Assembly (NCBI GenBank): GCA_947487385.1
Contig: CANKWU010000008.1
Coordinates: 33,974-97,973 of the forward strand
Direction of reading: 5' to 3'
Origin: Spartobacteria bacterium
GTDB taxonomy: Bacteria; Verrucomicrobiota; Verrucomicrobiia; Chthoniobacterales; UBA6821
DNA length: 64,000 bases
Of this stretch, positions 43,881 to 53,581 are shown one piece after another. The stretch's first letter is position 1. Each line of letters opens with the position of its first letter. A program made the translations under genes and the position numbers. The notes beneath the pieces are model-generated. The model was not told the origin of the DNA, ran no database searches, and was given only the letters and a program-made list of their open reading frames with translations.

Positions 43881-44978
43881 ATGACAGACACCGAGGCCGC
43901 AATCATTCTGAACATGCTTCCCCAGGTGGGGCCCGTCCGAGTGCGTCGACTGACCGAGCGGTTCGGATCACCCTCCGCAATTCTTGCGGCCTCTGGCTGC
44001 GATCTCAGAACAGTGGAAGGGATCGGGACGGAAGTTTCCTCGGTCATCACCTCATGGAACGAGCATGCCGACCTGGCTGCCGAGCTGGCTTTGGTTGATA
44101 AAGCCGGGGCCCGAGTCCTGACGCAAGCCGACTCCGAGTATCCCGAACTCCTCAAGGAGATCCATGATCCCCCAATCGTCCTCTACATCCTTGGCAAGCT
44201 CGAGGAACGCGACCAACGGAATGGCATCGGCATCGTCGGCACGCGGAAGGCAAGCCACTACGCTCTGGAGGCGGCCAAGAAGCTGGGCTACCAACTCGCC
44301 TACTCCGGACTCACAGTCTACAGCGGTCTGGCACGAGGCATCGACACGGCCGCCCATCAGGCAGCTCTAGCTGCTAACGGAAGAACGGTCGCTGTTCTTG
44401 GGAGCGGTCTGGCCCATATCTATCCTGAGGAAAACATTCCCTTGGCCCAGAAAATCGTTGAGAACCACGGGGCCGTGATCAGTGAATTCCCCATGGGGGT
44501 CACCCCGACCAAGCAGACCTTTCCTAAGCGGAACCGGATCATCAGCGGCTGCTCCTTCGGCCTGCTCGTGGTGGAGGCGGGATTGAATAGCGGCGCCCTG
44601 ATCAGTGCCCGGGAGGCTGGAGATCAAGGACGCTCCCTCTATGCGGTGCCGGGCCGGATCGACCATCCCGGGACGCTCGGATCGAATCGCCTCATCCAAC
44701 AGGGAGCCAAGCTTGTGATTGATGGGGATGATATTCTAGCCGATCTCCCGATGATCTTTGCAACACCGCCTGAGCTCTCCCGTAGCCGCCCGAAGGTCGA
44801 ATTGACCCACGAAGAGCTCCTGGTCTACGAGGCAATCGGGGAAGATCCGACCCCTGTCGACACGATCATTGCGAAATCCGGTTTGCCAGCGGCAACAGTC
44901 TCTTCTAGGTTGCTCGCCCTTGAACTAGGTCGTCATGTTCGCGCCCAACCTGGCAACCGTTTCCTCAAATTGATCTGA
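43881..44978 (+). CDS. dprA: DNA processing protein DprA
   Basis: A 365-residue DprA/Smf. An HhH-like N-terminus (MLPQVGPVRVRRLTERFGSP, VEGIGTEVSS) precedes the Rossmann core with GTRKASHYALEAAK, YSGLARGIDTAAH, VLGSGLAHIYPEEN and FPKRNRIISG. A winged-helix ends the protein. DprA loads RecA on incoming ssDNA, so the organism may be naturally transformable. Next gene is topB. Confidence 0.95.
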   Translation: MTDTEAAIILNMLPQVGPVRVRRLTERFGSPSAILAASGCDLRTVEGIGTEVSSVITSWNEHADLAAELALVDKAGARVLTQADSEYPELLKEIHDPPIVLYILGKLEERDQRNGIGIVGTRKASHYALEAAKKLGYQLAYSGLTVYSGLARGIDTAAHQAALAANGRTVAVLGSGLAHIYPEENIPLAQKIVENHGAVISEFPMGVTPTKQTFPKRNRIISGCSFGLLVVEAGLNSGALISAREAGDQGRSLYAVPGRIDHPGTLGSNRLIQQGAKLVIDGDDILADLPMIFATPPELSRSRPKVELTHEELLVYEAIGEDPTPVDTIIAKSGLPAATVSSRLLALELGRHVRAQPGNRFLKLI

Positions 44979-45042
44979 TTTTTCGTAAGTTTCCCCATTA
45001 ATCCTTTCCGTCTTTAGCATTTCGCTTTTCACTTTTCCCTCC

Positions 45043-47700
45043 ATGTCCAAAACCCTAGTCATCGCCGAGAAGCCCAGCGTCGCAGCAGATCTGGCCCGCG
45101 CCTTGGGGGGAAAGGTAGCAAGGGCCGAGTTCTTCGAGGTGGACGACTATATCATCACCTCGGCGGTGGGTCACTTGGTGGAGCTCTGCCTTCCGAACAA
45201 AATGACCGGGGGCAAAGGCCTCTCTTGGAAACTGGATTCGCTGCCAATCATTCCCGAAGAGTTTGAGCTTCAACCCATTGCGCGCTCCGCGGATCGCCTG
45301 GCCGTGGTCAAGCGACTGCTCAAGAAGCCCGAGGTCACCTCGGTAATCAATGCCTGCGATGCCGGCCGCGAGGGTGAGCTCATCTTCCACAACATCATCC
45401 AACTGACCGGTTGCAAAAAGCCAGTCAAGCGCCTCTGGCTCCAGTCGATGACCAAGGAGGCCATCCAAGAGGGATTTGCCCACCTTCGTAACGATGCTGA
45501 GATGCAGCCGCTTGCAGCCGCAGCTGTCTGCCGCTCAGAGAGCGACTGGCTTGTCGGGATCAACAGTACCCGCGCACTCACTGCTGTGAACTCCGGCCAA
45601 GGTGGCTTCCAGCTTACGCCCGTAGGACGCGTCCAGACCCCGACACTCGCGATCCTAGTCGAGCGTGAGGAGAAGATCCGCGCCTTCATACCGAAGACCT
45701 ACTTTGAGGTCCACGGAGTCTTTTCCGTGGCTGCCGGAAGCTATCCCGGCCGCTGGTTCGACGAGCGTTTTAAGAAATCCGAAGGGGAAGCCGATGCCGC
45801 TGACAAGAAGGCCGAGCGCCTCTGGGATCACGCCGCTGCGGAAGCGATCCGCACTAAGTGCGAAGGCAAACCGGGCGTTATCGAAGAGACCAAGAAATCA
45901 ACCAGCCAGGCCTCACCTCTCCTCTACGATCTGACTACCCTCCAGCGCGAGGCCAACGGCCGCTTTGGCTTCAGCGCCAAGCGCACCCTCCAGCTGGCCC
46001 AGCGCCTCTATGAGCATCACAAGGTGCTCACCTATCCCCGTACTGACTCCCGTTATCTTCCCGATGATAACCTTCCTGCGGTAAAAGCAGCCTTTAAGTC
46101 CCTTGAGGACAAGGAGCTGCGCAAGCATGCGGCACATGCTTTGGAGCAGAACTGGGTGATCAAGACGGGCAAAGTTTTTAACAACGCCAAGGTCTCCGAC
46201 CACCACGCCATCATTCCAACGGGGGCATCCACCGCGGGGCTCGACGAGGTCGAGGCCAAGCTCTTCCAGATGGTCGCCCAGCGATTCGTCGCAGTCTTCT
46301 ATCCTCCCGCCCGCTTTGATGTCACCACCCGCATCACCCGTGTGGAAGGTGAGCCCTTCAAGAGCGAGGGGAAAGTCCTCACCGATCCCGGATGGCAGGC
46401 TGTCTACGGCAAGCAGGCTGTTGCCGAGGGAGAGGAAGATGCCAAGACCTTGGTTCCTGTAGCAGGAGCAGAGGGTCATCTGGAGACCTCACGTACTGAC
46501 TCCGTTCAGGTGCATGAGGCCCAGACGCGCCCTCCGGCCCGCTACAACGAAGCAACCCTGCTAAGCGCTATGGAAGGTGCTGGCAAGCTAGTCGAGGATG
46601 AGGAGCTCCGTGAGGCCATGAGCCTGCGTGGTCTCGGCACTCCTGCCACGCGCGCTGCCATCATCGAAGGACTCTTAGGCGACGGCTATGTCCTGCGCGA
46701 GGGGCGCGACCTCACGGCCACCAGCAAGGGATTGGCATTGGTCAACCTGCTCAAACACATGGGCGTCGCTGTCCTGACCTCTCCCGAGCTAACCGGTGAG
46801 TGGGAACACAAGCTCAAGCAGATGGAGGCCGGGGAATTCAAGCGACCTGAGTTCATGGAGGAGATCCGCGTCTTCACCCGCGACATCATTACGAAGGCCC
46901 AAGGCTTCACCGACGATGCCGAGGGGGCTTTCCCCGACCTAGAAGTCGTTTGCCCCAAATGTGGCAAGGGCCCCTTCAAGGAGAATGTCCGCCAGTTCAA
47001 ATGCAGAAACTGTGACCTGAGCCTCTGGAAGTCTCTGGCAGGCAGGCCGCTTGAGCGCCCCGAGATCACTGAGCTCCTCACGAAAAAAACCGTCGGCCCC
47101 TTGGATGGATTCCGCAGCCGCTTTGGGAAACCGTTTTCCGCCGAACTGGAGTTCGATCCGGAGTTCAAGCTCAAGTTCGTTTTTGGTGAACGCGAGGGAG
47201 ATCCCGCTGCCGAGGCGGCCATCCGCAATTCCGAGGCCATCGCCCCCTGCCCTGTCTGCAAAAAGGGCACTATCCGCGAAGGCGTTACCAGCTACGTGTG
47301 CGACCAGTCGATCGGCACGGAGAAGTCATGTGAGTTCCGCACCGGCAAGACCATCCTCCAACGCTCCATCCCAAGAGAGGAAATCGTCAAGCTGGCCGAG
47401 ACCGGCAGAACGAACCTCATCGCTGGATTCGTCTCCAAGAAAGGGCGCAAGTTCGCCGCCTACCTCAAACTGGATGGGAAAAAAGTTGGCTTCGAGTTTG
47501 AACCTAGGGAACCGAAGACTCCGAAAGCCGGGGGAGCCGAAGGGGAAGGATCAACCGTAAAGCGGGGTCGCTTCGGCAAACCACTCAAGCCCAACCTCGC
47601 GACGGACGCCGTGGCTGAGGCCGTGGAGAAGAAGGCGAAGAAGGCAGCTAAGCCGAAGAAAGCTCCCGTAAAGAAAAAGGTGCCTGGGAAGGCAGCTTAG
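45043..47700 (+). CDS. topB: DNA topoisomerase III (type IA)
   Basis: An 885-residue type IA topoisomerase. The Toprim domain starts KTLVIAEKPSVAADLARALGG and has CDAGREGELIF; the catalytic Tyr lies in LTYPRTDSRYLP. Two C-terminal Cys4 zinc ribbons (CPKCGKG...CRNC; CPVCKKG...) and the topo C-terminal repeats follow, then a Lys/Ala-rich tail (KKAKKAAKPKKAPVKKKV). The tail resembles eukaryotic H1-like sequences and probably binds DNA. The CT-rich leader lacks a Shine-Dalgarno. A short Lys/Ala-rich frame continues after the stop (47748-47816). Confidence 0.93.
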   Translation: MSKTLVIAEKPSVAADLARALGGKVARAEFFEVDDYIITSAVGHLVELCLPNKMTGGKGLSWKLDSLPIIPEEFELQPIARSADRLAVVKRLLKKPEVTSVINACDAGREGELIFHNIIQLTGCKKPVKRLWLQSMTKEAIQEGFAHLRNDAEMQPLAAAAVCRSESDWLVGINSTRALTAVNSGQGGFQLTPVGRVQTPTLAILVEREEKIRAFIPKTYFEVHGVFSVAAGSYPGRWFDERFKKSEGEADAADKKAERLWDHAAAEAIRTKCEGKPGVIEETKKSTSQASPLLYDLTTLQREANGRFGFSAKRTLQLAQRLYEHHKVLTYPRTDSRYLPDDNLPAVKAAFKSLEDKELRKHAAHALEQNWVIKTGKVFNNAKVSDHHAIIPTGASTAGLDEVEAKLFQMVAQRFVAVFYPPARFDVTTRITRVEGEPFKSEGKVLTDPGWQAVYGKQAVAEGEEDAKTLVPVAGAEGHLETSRTDSVQVHEAQTRPPARYNEATLLSAMEGAGKLVEDEELREAMSLRGLGTPATRAAIIEGLLGDGYVLREGRDLTATSKGLALVNLLKHMGVAVLTSPELTGEWEHKLKQMEAGEFKRPEFMEEIRVFTRDIITKAQGFTDDAEGAFPDLEVVCPKCGKGPFKENVRQFKCRNCDLSLWKSLAGRPLERPEITELLTKKTVGPLDGFRSRFGKPFSAELEFDPEFKLKFVFGEREGDPAAEAAIRNSEAIAPCPVCKKGTIREGVTSYVCDQSIGTEKSCEFRTGKTILQRSIPREEIVKLAETGRTNLIAGFVSKKGRKFAAYLKLDGKKVGFEFEPREPKTPKAGGAEGEGSTVKRGRFGKPLKPNLATDAVAEAVEKKAKKAAKPKKAPVKKKVPGKAA

Positions 47701-47812
47701 TCATTCGAGCCGAAGGGTGAGAAGTCCGAGTCCCAACAGGCACGAGGATGCCTGATCCGGGCGGATCGGCAGACAAAAAGGCACCGGCTAAGAAATCAGC
47801 TAAAGCCTCGGT

Positions 47813-47950
47813 CTAAATTTTCTTTGAGGCGCACCCGCACCCACCACCGCATCCTGGTTTCTTACGCGCCCTGAGCCAGCGGGTGATAAAGAACGTAGCA
47901 GCGGCTAAAACAAGGCCGAGGGCGATGCCTGTCTGAAGCTCTGGTGTCAC
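47813..47950 (-). CDS. FeoB-associated Cys-rich membrane protein (45 aa)
   Basis: A 45-residue frame from GTG 47950 to TAG 47813. It has one membrane segment (IALGLVLAAATFFITRWL), then a basic stretch (RARKKPG) and the Cys-rich end CGGGCGCASKK. This is the pattern of the small Cys-rich proteins encoded directly after feoB. It lies 111 bp downstream of feoAB on the same strand. It is too short for a usual open-frame cutoff and is easily missed. The stop overlaps the end of a Lys/Ala-rich frame on the other strand. Confidence 0.8.
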   Translation of the reverse strand: MTPELQTGIALGLVLAAATFFITRWLRARKKPGCGGGCGCASKKI

Positions 47951-48005
47951 AGATTAAATATAGCAGCTTTTAAATAATCCCCCTGTTTTCTCTGCGCCTC
48001 AGCGA

Positions 48006-48041
48006 TTGCTTGCCCGGCCGTTGCTTTGCATCCGTTACGGC
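48006..48041 (+). repeat. 36-nt interspersed repeat, copy 2
   Basis: This copy matches 36948-36983 at 31 of 36 positions and lies in the 111-bp gap between feoAB and the Cys-rich gene. Directly before it, near 47988-48004, CTCTGCGCCTCAGCG resembles the right arm of the large inverted-repeat element. Confidence 0.55.
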
Positions 48042-48061
48042 AGCGGGAAAATCATTGGGTG

Positions 48062-50539
48062 TTAATGGAATCCGAGTACCCGGCCACCTTGGTAGACTAG
48101 GAAAGAAAGCGCATAAGCCGTGCCGGTCATGTAGCAGAACTGAAAGAGAGGCCAGCGGAAGCTATTCGTCTCGCGCCGCACGACTGCCAGCGTGCTGACG
48201 CACTGCATCGAGAGAACGAAGAAAACAAGAATCGAAAGACATGTAAGGGGCGTGAATGTAGGTGTTCCATCGGTGCGTTTCTCCTCTCGGAGTGTTTCCA
48301 CTAGAGTGCCATTCTTCTCACCCTCAACCCCTTCGACGTTGTAGACGATCGACATGGTTCCGACGAACACCTCGCGGGCGGCCTGTGCGGCGACAAGGCC
48401 GATGCCGATCTTCCAATCCATACCGAGTGGTGCAATCGCAGGCTCGAGTGCATGGCCGATCCGGCCGGCATAACTGTGTTGGAGTTGCTCTGTCTTGGTT
48501 GGCTCTGGCATTCCCACGGGTGAATTCATCTTCGGGAAGGAAGCGAGGAACCACAGGATGATCGCTATACCAAGGATGACTGTTCCGGCCCGCTTCAGGA
48601 AGAGGCCGGCACGCTGCACCATCTGCGCCGCGATCTGCCGGAGGGAAGGAAGCCGGTAAGGTGGGAGCTCCATTAAGAAGATTGGGGTTTCACCACGCAG
48701 GATGGTCTTCTTGAAGAGCCACGCGAAGAAGAGCGCCGCAGCGGTACCGAGTAGGTAGAGACCCATCATGATGGCTCCCTTGAGCCAGACGGTCTCGGAT
48801 GGAAGCAGGGCCGCTATCATCAAGGCGTAGACGGGGAGACGGGCTGAACAGCTCATGAGCGGAGCCACCAGAATAGTGACAAGGCGGTCCTTCGGATTCT
48901 CGATCGTTCGCGCGGACATGATCCCCGGAATCGCACACGCGTAGGAGCTTAGAAGGGGAATGAAAGATTTCCCGTGGAGGCCGACCTTGCTCATCACGCG
49001 GTCCATGAGGAATGCTGCACGCGCCATGTACCCGGTGTCTTCAAGCAGACCGATGAAAAAGAATAAAATCAGGATCTGCGGTAGGAAGACCACCACGCCA
49101 CCGACTCCCGCAATGACTCCATCGGTGAGGAGATCGCGAAGGTCACCGGGGGGCATGGCTCCCTGCACGGCGCCCGAGAGCATTCCAAATCCAGCCTCGA
49201 TCCAATCCATCGGATAGGAAGCGATCGTGAAAATGGAGACGAACATCAGCACCATCATCCCGAAGAAGATGAGCCACCCCCATGCCTTGTGCGTCAGAAG
49301 GTCATCAAGCCGTTGGGTGAGCTTATCGCTCATGGCGGTCATTCCTCCTTGGGCGGCATGGCAGAGCTTGCCAATCTGGTCGTAGCGCTGTGCCACAACA
49401 GTCTCACGCCACTCCGGCAGCTCCCTGTCGAGAGCTGCGCGCTGGCCGATGGCCGCGCTCAATGCGGAGCCAGCTCCCAGTTCTGCTGCCACGGAGGCGG
49501 TATCAGAATCCGTGGCTGCAAGTAATATCGATGCCTTCATACGAGCCTGCGCTTCGCCTAGCATCCCGCCATTATCTCGCAACTGACCGGGCCAGCATGC
49601 TGCAACCTTATCTGCTGCCCGAGTCCAGGCCGAAGGGAAATCAGGCTTCCAGGCGCTGCGTGGAATGTCAGCACGACTCAAGGCTAACCTGAGCGGGAGA
49701 AGCGTCTCTCGGCGCGTTGCCTGTACAGGGATTACCGTCACGCCAAGCTCCTCAGCGAGTCGCTCCGCGTTCACCGGCGTCCCTTGTGCCTGGGCGACGT
49801 CGATCATGTTCAATGCGATGATGGTCGGGAGCCCTAGCTCGATGACCTGAGTGATGAAGTAGAGGTTGCGCTCGAGGTGGGATGCGTCGACGACGCAGAG
49901 CACACGGCTGGGTCTGGGCGTGTCCTGACGTAAGTCCAAAAGCACGTCACGAGTGATCCGCTCGTCAGGGGCATGGGCGCCGAGGCTGTAACTGCCTGGC
50001 AGGTCGAGCAGTTCGACTTTCTCACCGTGTTGTCCGATGAACTGTCCCGACTTCTTCTCCACCGTGACGCCTGGATAGTTCGCAACCTTCTGTCGAAGGC
50101 CCGTAAGAGCATTGAAGAGGGTGGTCTTCCCGCAGTTGGGATTTCCCACGACAGCGTAAGATTTGGGGTGTGCTTCCGCCTTCGATCCACTGATTGGCTC
50201 CGAAGTCTGAACGTGTGAAATGGAGAAAACGGTCTTTGTTGGAGTCGGCGATACGACATGCGCAGGGGGAATAGGCTGCACGGGCCACATCGTTTCGGTG
50301 GCCGTCTGCGCGGAGTCGGGAGTGATCAAGACCTGAGTCGCATCGGCGCGGCGGATGCTAAGTTCGAAACCTCGTAGACGAAACTCCATGGGATCCCCCA
50401 GCGGGGCACTTCTTACGAAGGTGATCTCTGTGCCACGCAACACACCCATCTCGCGCAGTCGCGTCGCAAGTTGCTCATCGGCGGGCAGTCTCGTGATGAC
50501 GCCGCGCTGGCCGGGCTTAAGAGTGGAGAGTGATGTCAT
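48062..50539 (-). CDS. feoAB: FeoA-FeoB fused ferrous iron transporter
   Basis: An 825-residue fusion. Residues 1-75 are an SH3-like FeoA domain (STLKPGQRGVITRLP, LREMGVLRGTEITFV). After a Pro-rich linker follows the FeoB G-domain: GNPNCGKTTLFNALTG (132-147) and DLPGSYSLGAHAPDE. The membrane part contains two Gate motifs, including LLSSYACAIPGIMSARTI. It imports Fe(II). ATG at 50539 begins the FeoA fold (MTSLSTLKPGQ). A Fur-type box lies 57 bp upstream and fur is the gene before it. Confidence 0.95.
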   Translation of the reverse strand: MTSLSTLKPGQRGVITRLPADEQLATRLREMGVLRGTEITFVRSAPLGDPMEFRLRGFELSIRRADATQVLITPDSAQTATETMWPVQPIPPAHVVSPTPTKTVFSISHVQTSEPISGSKAEAHPKSYAVVGNPNCGKTTLFNALTGLRQKVANYPGVTVEKKSGQFIGQHGEKVELLDLPGSYSLGAHAPDERITRDVLLDLRQDTPRPSRVLCVVDASHLERNLYFITQVIELGLPTIIALNMIDVAQAQGTPVNAERLAEELGVTVIPVQATRRETLLPLRLALSRADIPRSAWKPDFPSAWTRAADKVAACWPGQLRDNGGMLGEAQARMKASILLAATDSDTASVAAELGAGSALSAAIGQRAALDRELPEWRETVVAQRYDQIGKLCHAAQGGMTAMSDKLTQRLDDLLTHKAWGWLIFFGMMVLMFVSIFTIASYPMDWIEAGFGMLSGAVQGAMPPGDLRDLLTDGVIAGVGGVVVFLPQILILFFFIGLLEDTGYMARAAFLMDRVMSKVGLHGKSFIPLLSSYACAIPGIMSARTIENPKDRLVTILVAPLMSCSARLPVYALMIAALLPSETVWLKGAIMMGLYLLGTAAALFFAWLFKKTILRGETPIFLMELPPYRLPSLRQIAAQMVQRAGLFLKRAGTVILGIAIILWFLASFPKMNSPVGMPEPTKTEQLQHSYAGRIGHALEPAIAPLGMDWKIGIGLVAAQAAREVFVGTMSIVYNVEGVEGEKNGTLVETLREEKRTDGTPTFTPLTCLSILVFFVLSMQCVSTLAVVRRETNSFRWPLFQFCYMTGTAYALSFLVYQGGRVLGFH

Positions 50540-50595
50540 GAAAGAATGAGAGGGCAGCTTTTGGGCAATGGAGCGACGAGACAACCTGCCTTCAA

Positions 50596-50614
50596 GAGAC
50601 TGAGACGCAGTATC
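50596..50614. promoter_or_regulatory. Fur-box-like operator before feoAB
   Basis: The 19 bp read GAGACT GAGACG C AGTATC, the classical forward-forward-reverse Fur hexamer array with GAGACT replacing GATAAT. It ends 57 bp upstream of the feoAB start. The same array occurs before the receptor gene and exbB. Confidence 0.75.
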
Positions 50615-50664
50615 AAGTTCATTCCATGCCGGAGGCCAGCTGTTTTTAAGATATCTCCCACCCC

Positions 50665-51201
50665 TTAGGATGCTCGGGTTGAGCTGCGTACTGAGGGTGT
50701 CCGTTTGCGTGGGCTCTTGGCTGCCTTTGAAGACTTGAAGTTCTTGCAGGTTCCCAGCAATCGCAGGCGGTCGCAGCTAGCCTCGATACGAAGCGCCTTT
50801 TGAGTCGGAGAGAAGCCGAGTCGCCGGGTGATGCAGTTCTGCATGACATCAATGTTGGGATCCTCAAACTCGATGATCTCCCGGCAGTCTACGCAGATGA
50901 GGTGGTTATGATGGGGGCTCTGCAGGAAGTTGGGATCGTAGAGACGTTCGCCCCCTCCAAGTGAGATTTCCCGAAGCATGCCGCTCTCCACTAACAGTAA
51001 AATCGTCCGGTAGATGGTCGCGCGGGAAACGGCTCCATCGCTTTTCCGAAGCAGAGGAATCAGATCCTCGGGACGGAAATGATCGCTATTGCGGAAAATC
51101 AGCGTGGTCAGTGCTTCACGCTGCTTCGTGAATCGGAGCCCCTTCGAGGCAAAGATGGTACGCGCCTGCCCAAGGACTGCTTTCAGGGATTGTTGATCCA
51201 T
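50665..51201 (-). CDS. fur: Ferric uptake regulator Fur
   Basis: A 178-residue Fur protein: winged helix (LRFTKQREALTTLIF, then AVSRATIYRTILLLVESGML) and metal-binding part with SPHHNHLICVDCREIIEFED. Only one CxxC pair is clear. The C-terminal 25 residues are Ser/Arg/Lys-rich. Located between the TonB-dependent receptor and feoAB, it is the probable regulator of the iron island. ATG at 51201 gives a normal N-terminus; a longer frame from 51261 is unlikely. Confidence 0.94.
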   Translation of the reverse strand: MDQQSLKAVLGQARTIFASKGLRFTKQREALTTLIFRNSDHFRPEDLIPLLRKSDGAVSRATIYRTILLLVESGMLREISLGGGERLYDPNFLQSPHHNHLICVDCREIIEFEDPNIDVMQNCITRRLGFSPTQKALRIEASCDRLRLLGTCKNFKSSKAAKSPRKRTPSVRSSTRAS

Positions 51202-51280
51202 TGCCCCTTCACCTTGCCCGGGAGCAGGATGCGGGTCAAGACGGCTCAGGAGGCCTTCCAAGCAGGTTGAACGGTCGTCA

Positions 51281-53563
51281 TCAGAACTTCACCTGCACGC
51301 CTGCGTACCAGTTACGCGGCATAGAGGGGTCGATGCCGGTCTGTGTAATCCGGGTGGTGTACTTGAGGTCGAAGAGATTGTTGATCCCGCCGATGATACT
51401 GAGTCGGTCCTTGAGGAGATTTACCTCGTAAGTGAAGTCCCAGACATTATAGGCCGGCATCAGGTACTGTTGGGTGTTGTTGTCATTGGCGTAGGCAGAC
51501 GCACTGAACGTCGTCAGAAGACCCAGCTTCATGCGATCGCGCCAATTATAGAGCACACCCAGTCGAAGGAGGTAGTCGGGCGTGTACTGGGGGGTCTTCC
51601 CTTGGAACTGTCCGCTTGTGTAGCTCCCCTGTTGCAGGGTGTAACCCGCCGTGAAAAGCATCGACCCGTAGGTATCGACAAGGCTGTGGATGTTGGCTGT
51701 GCCGCCCTGCTTGATGTCTCCAGGTCCCGTTTGCTTAAGCGTGGAGCGTGTGCCACGCAGATCGTCAGCTAGGCCAACCGCATCCAGCTGGAGCATGTTA
51801 TCCCAACCGATGGTCGAGGAGTTGCCAATAGTCTGGATGATGGTTGTGCTGGGGGTGGGATTCACAGAGCCAATTTGGTTGTAAAAGTTCAGGACGAAGT
51901 AGCTGCTTTGCCACGCTAGCCACGGGCGCGGATTGCCGCGGAACCCACCCTCGTAGTTCCAGGCGATGCTCGGTTGGAGATTATTCGGCACGGAGACGTT
52001 GGGAGCGTTAGGGATCGCCTGACTGAATGTCACAGGCTTGTAGGATTGGGAGGCATTGCCGTAAGCCGTGATCCATTCGTTAAATTTGTACTCAGCCCCA
52101 AATCCTGGAAGGGGCACGAAGGCGTAGTTATTCTCGTGGGAAAGAGGGGTTCCCGCCTTGGTTTTGGAGATGTTGACCGACTCGTTGATGCTCTGCCAAA
52201 TATTCTCGAAGCGCACAGCTGGAATGAATTGGAACTTACCAAAGACGAAGCGATTCTCCGCAAAGAAGGAGGTGTACCAGTTCTGCCTCTTGCTCTGGTT
52301 CGAGAGGGATCCCGTCGCAGCCCACGGAGTGGCGCCCGTTTCTTGAGTAAACGGGGACTGCGTGTTGTAAAGCATAGCCCCTCCGGTGAAGGTGTGGGTA
52401 TTGCCCAGGAAGTCGTAGTCGTATCGCAGCTGGGGAAGCATGCCCCAGGTGTAGAAGAGTTGGTTCTGAATCTGGTTGCTCTGTGCTGCTTTACCCGTCG
52501 GGATAGTGCCGAATCCCCCCCCGTTCTGGCGCTGGCTCCAGCGGCCGTAGTAGTTCCACCAGGTGCGGAAGCTGAAGAATGCTTTCTCGCTGAGGTCATT
52601 CTCATGGAGCAGGGAGACGGCATAGCGGTCGATGTGGAGGTTGTCGTAGAAGCGGGAGGTGCCGGTGGGGTTGGAGTTCCAGTTCACCGCGTTGGTGCCG
52701 TTTGCCTTGGTGAGTCCGCCCGGTTCCTGAATGTAGTTCTGATAGGCATCGACAATGAGATAGGTTCTCTTGGTCGTCTTGGCTCCCCAGGCCAGCGTGC
52801 CGCTCCAGTTGTTGACCGTCCAGGCGCTGTTGGCCTGCCGGAAGCCGTCTGTCTGGCGGTGGTTGTAGTACCCGTAGTAGCCAAGTTGCCCCGTTGTTCC
52901 GCCGAGTTCGGTGAAGTTGGCAAAATAGTTGAAGCTGCCAAGCGTGTTGAGGGTTCTCATGGTGAAGGGCGTATCCAGCGGCGGCTTCTCCATGATGTAG
53001 TTCACCGCGCCTCCAGGCTGCGGCCCGTAAAGCAAGGCTGCCCCCCCTCTGATGATTTCAAGGCGCTTTGTCGCATCGATTGGAGGCGTGTAGTAGGCCT
53101 CGGGGTAGCCCAGCATGTCCGCATGAATGGGAAACCCATCCTTCATCACCTGCAGGAATTGCATCCGCGCAGGCGGCAATCCCCTTGTGCCAATACTCAC
53201 CAGCGGCGTTGATTCCTCCGAAAGAACGATGCCTGCCGTGGTCTGCAGCGCCTGGCGATAGTTGTTGTTGTTGATCTGCGGGAGAAGGTTGGGATCGATA
53301 TTATCCGTCCTTTTTCCGGCGAAGATTTCGGCCCCCTCGACATCAGGCAGGAAGGGGCTGTCCTCGGGTGGCTGAAGCCTCTCGATCACCTGCACTTCCT
53401 CAAGCTGGGCGGGGGTCGCCCCATTGGTAGCTTCAGCTTTCTGGATCTCTTCGATGACAGCGGGGGCGGCTTTGAGTGGTGCGATCGTAAGTAGAAAAAG
53501 TGTCACCAAGAGGGCAAAGAATCGCCCGGCAAAAGACGAAACACTTCTGTTATTCGAATTCAT
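51281..53563 (-). CDS. TonB-dependent outer-membrane receptor (siderophore/ferric citrate type)
   Basis: A 760-residue receptor. A signal peptide (to about residue 32) is followed by a plug domain (NYRQALQTTAGIVLSEES, SIGTRGLPPARMQFLQVMKDG) and a 22-stranded barrel ending in ITQTGIDPSMPRNWYAGVQVKF-type terminal strand with final Phe. LEVQVIERLQPPEDS may include the TonB box region. Similarity is to FecA/Fiu-like receptors; the ligand is unknown. Preceded by two Fur-type boxes and by tonB-exbD-exbB on the same strand. Confidence 0.92.
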   Translation of the reverse strand: MNSNNRSVSSFAGRFFALLVTLFLLTIAPLKAAPAVIEEIQKAEATNGATPAQLEEVQVIERLQPPEDSPFLPDVEGAEIFAGKRTDNIDPNLLPQINNNNYRQALQTTAGIVLSEESTPLVSIGTRGLPPARMQFLQVMKDGFPIHADMLGYPEAYYTPPIDATKRLEIIRGGAALLYGPQPGGAVNYIMEKPPLDTPFTMRTLNTLGSFNYFANFTELGGTTGQLGYYGYYNHRQTDGFRQANSAWTVNNWSGTLAWGAKTTKRTYLIVDAYQNYIQEPGGLTKANGTNAVNWNSNPTGTSRFYDNLHIDRYAVSLLHENDLSEKAFFSFRTWWNYYGRWSQRQNGGGFGTIPTGKAAQSNQIQNQLFYTWGMLPQLRYDYDFLGNTHTFTGGAMLYNTQSPFTQETGATPWAATGSLSNQSKRQNWYTSFFAENRFVFGKFQFIPAVRFENIWQSINESVNISKTKAGTPLSHENNYAFVPLPGFGAEYKFNEWITAYGNASQSYKPVTFSQAIPNAPNVSVPNNLQPSIAWNYEGGFRGNPRPWLAWQSSYFVLNFYNQIGSVNPTPSTTIIQTIGNSSTIGWDNMLQLDAVGLADDLRGTRSTLKQTGPGDIKQGGTANIHSLVDTYGSMLFTAGYTLQQGSYTSGQFQGKTPQYTPDYLLRLGVLYNWRDRMKLGLLTTFSASAYANDNNTQQYLMPAYNVWDFTYEVNLLKDRLSIIGGINNLFDLKYTTRITQTGIDPSMPRNWYAGVQVKF

Positions 53564-53581
53564 GGGAGAGTGTTGATACAT

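Noticed and set aside
51974..53212. 412-codon plus-strand frame over the TonB-dependent receptor
   Set aside because: Antisense shadow; the minus strand carries a clear receptor with signal peptide, plug and barrel.
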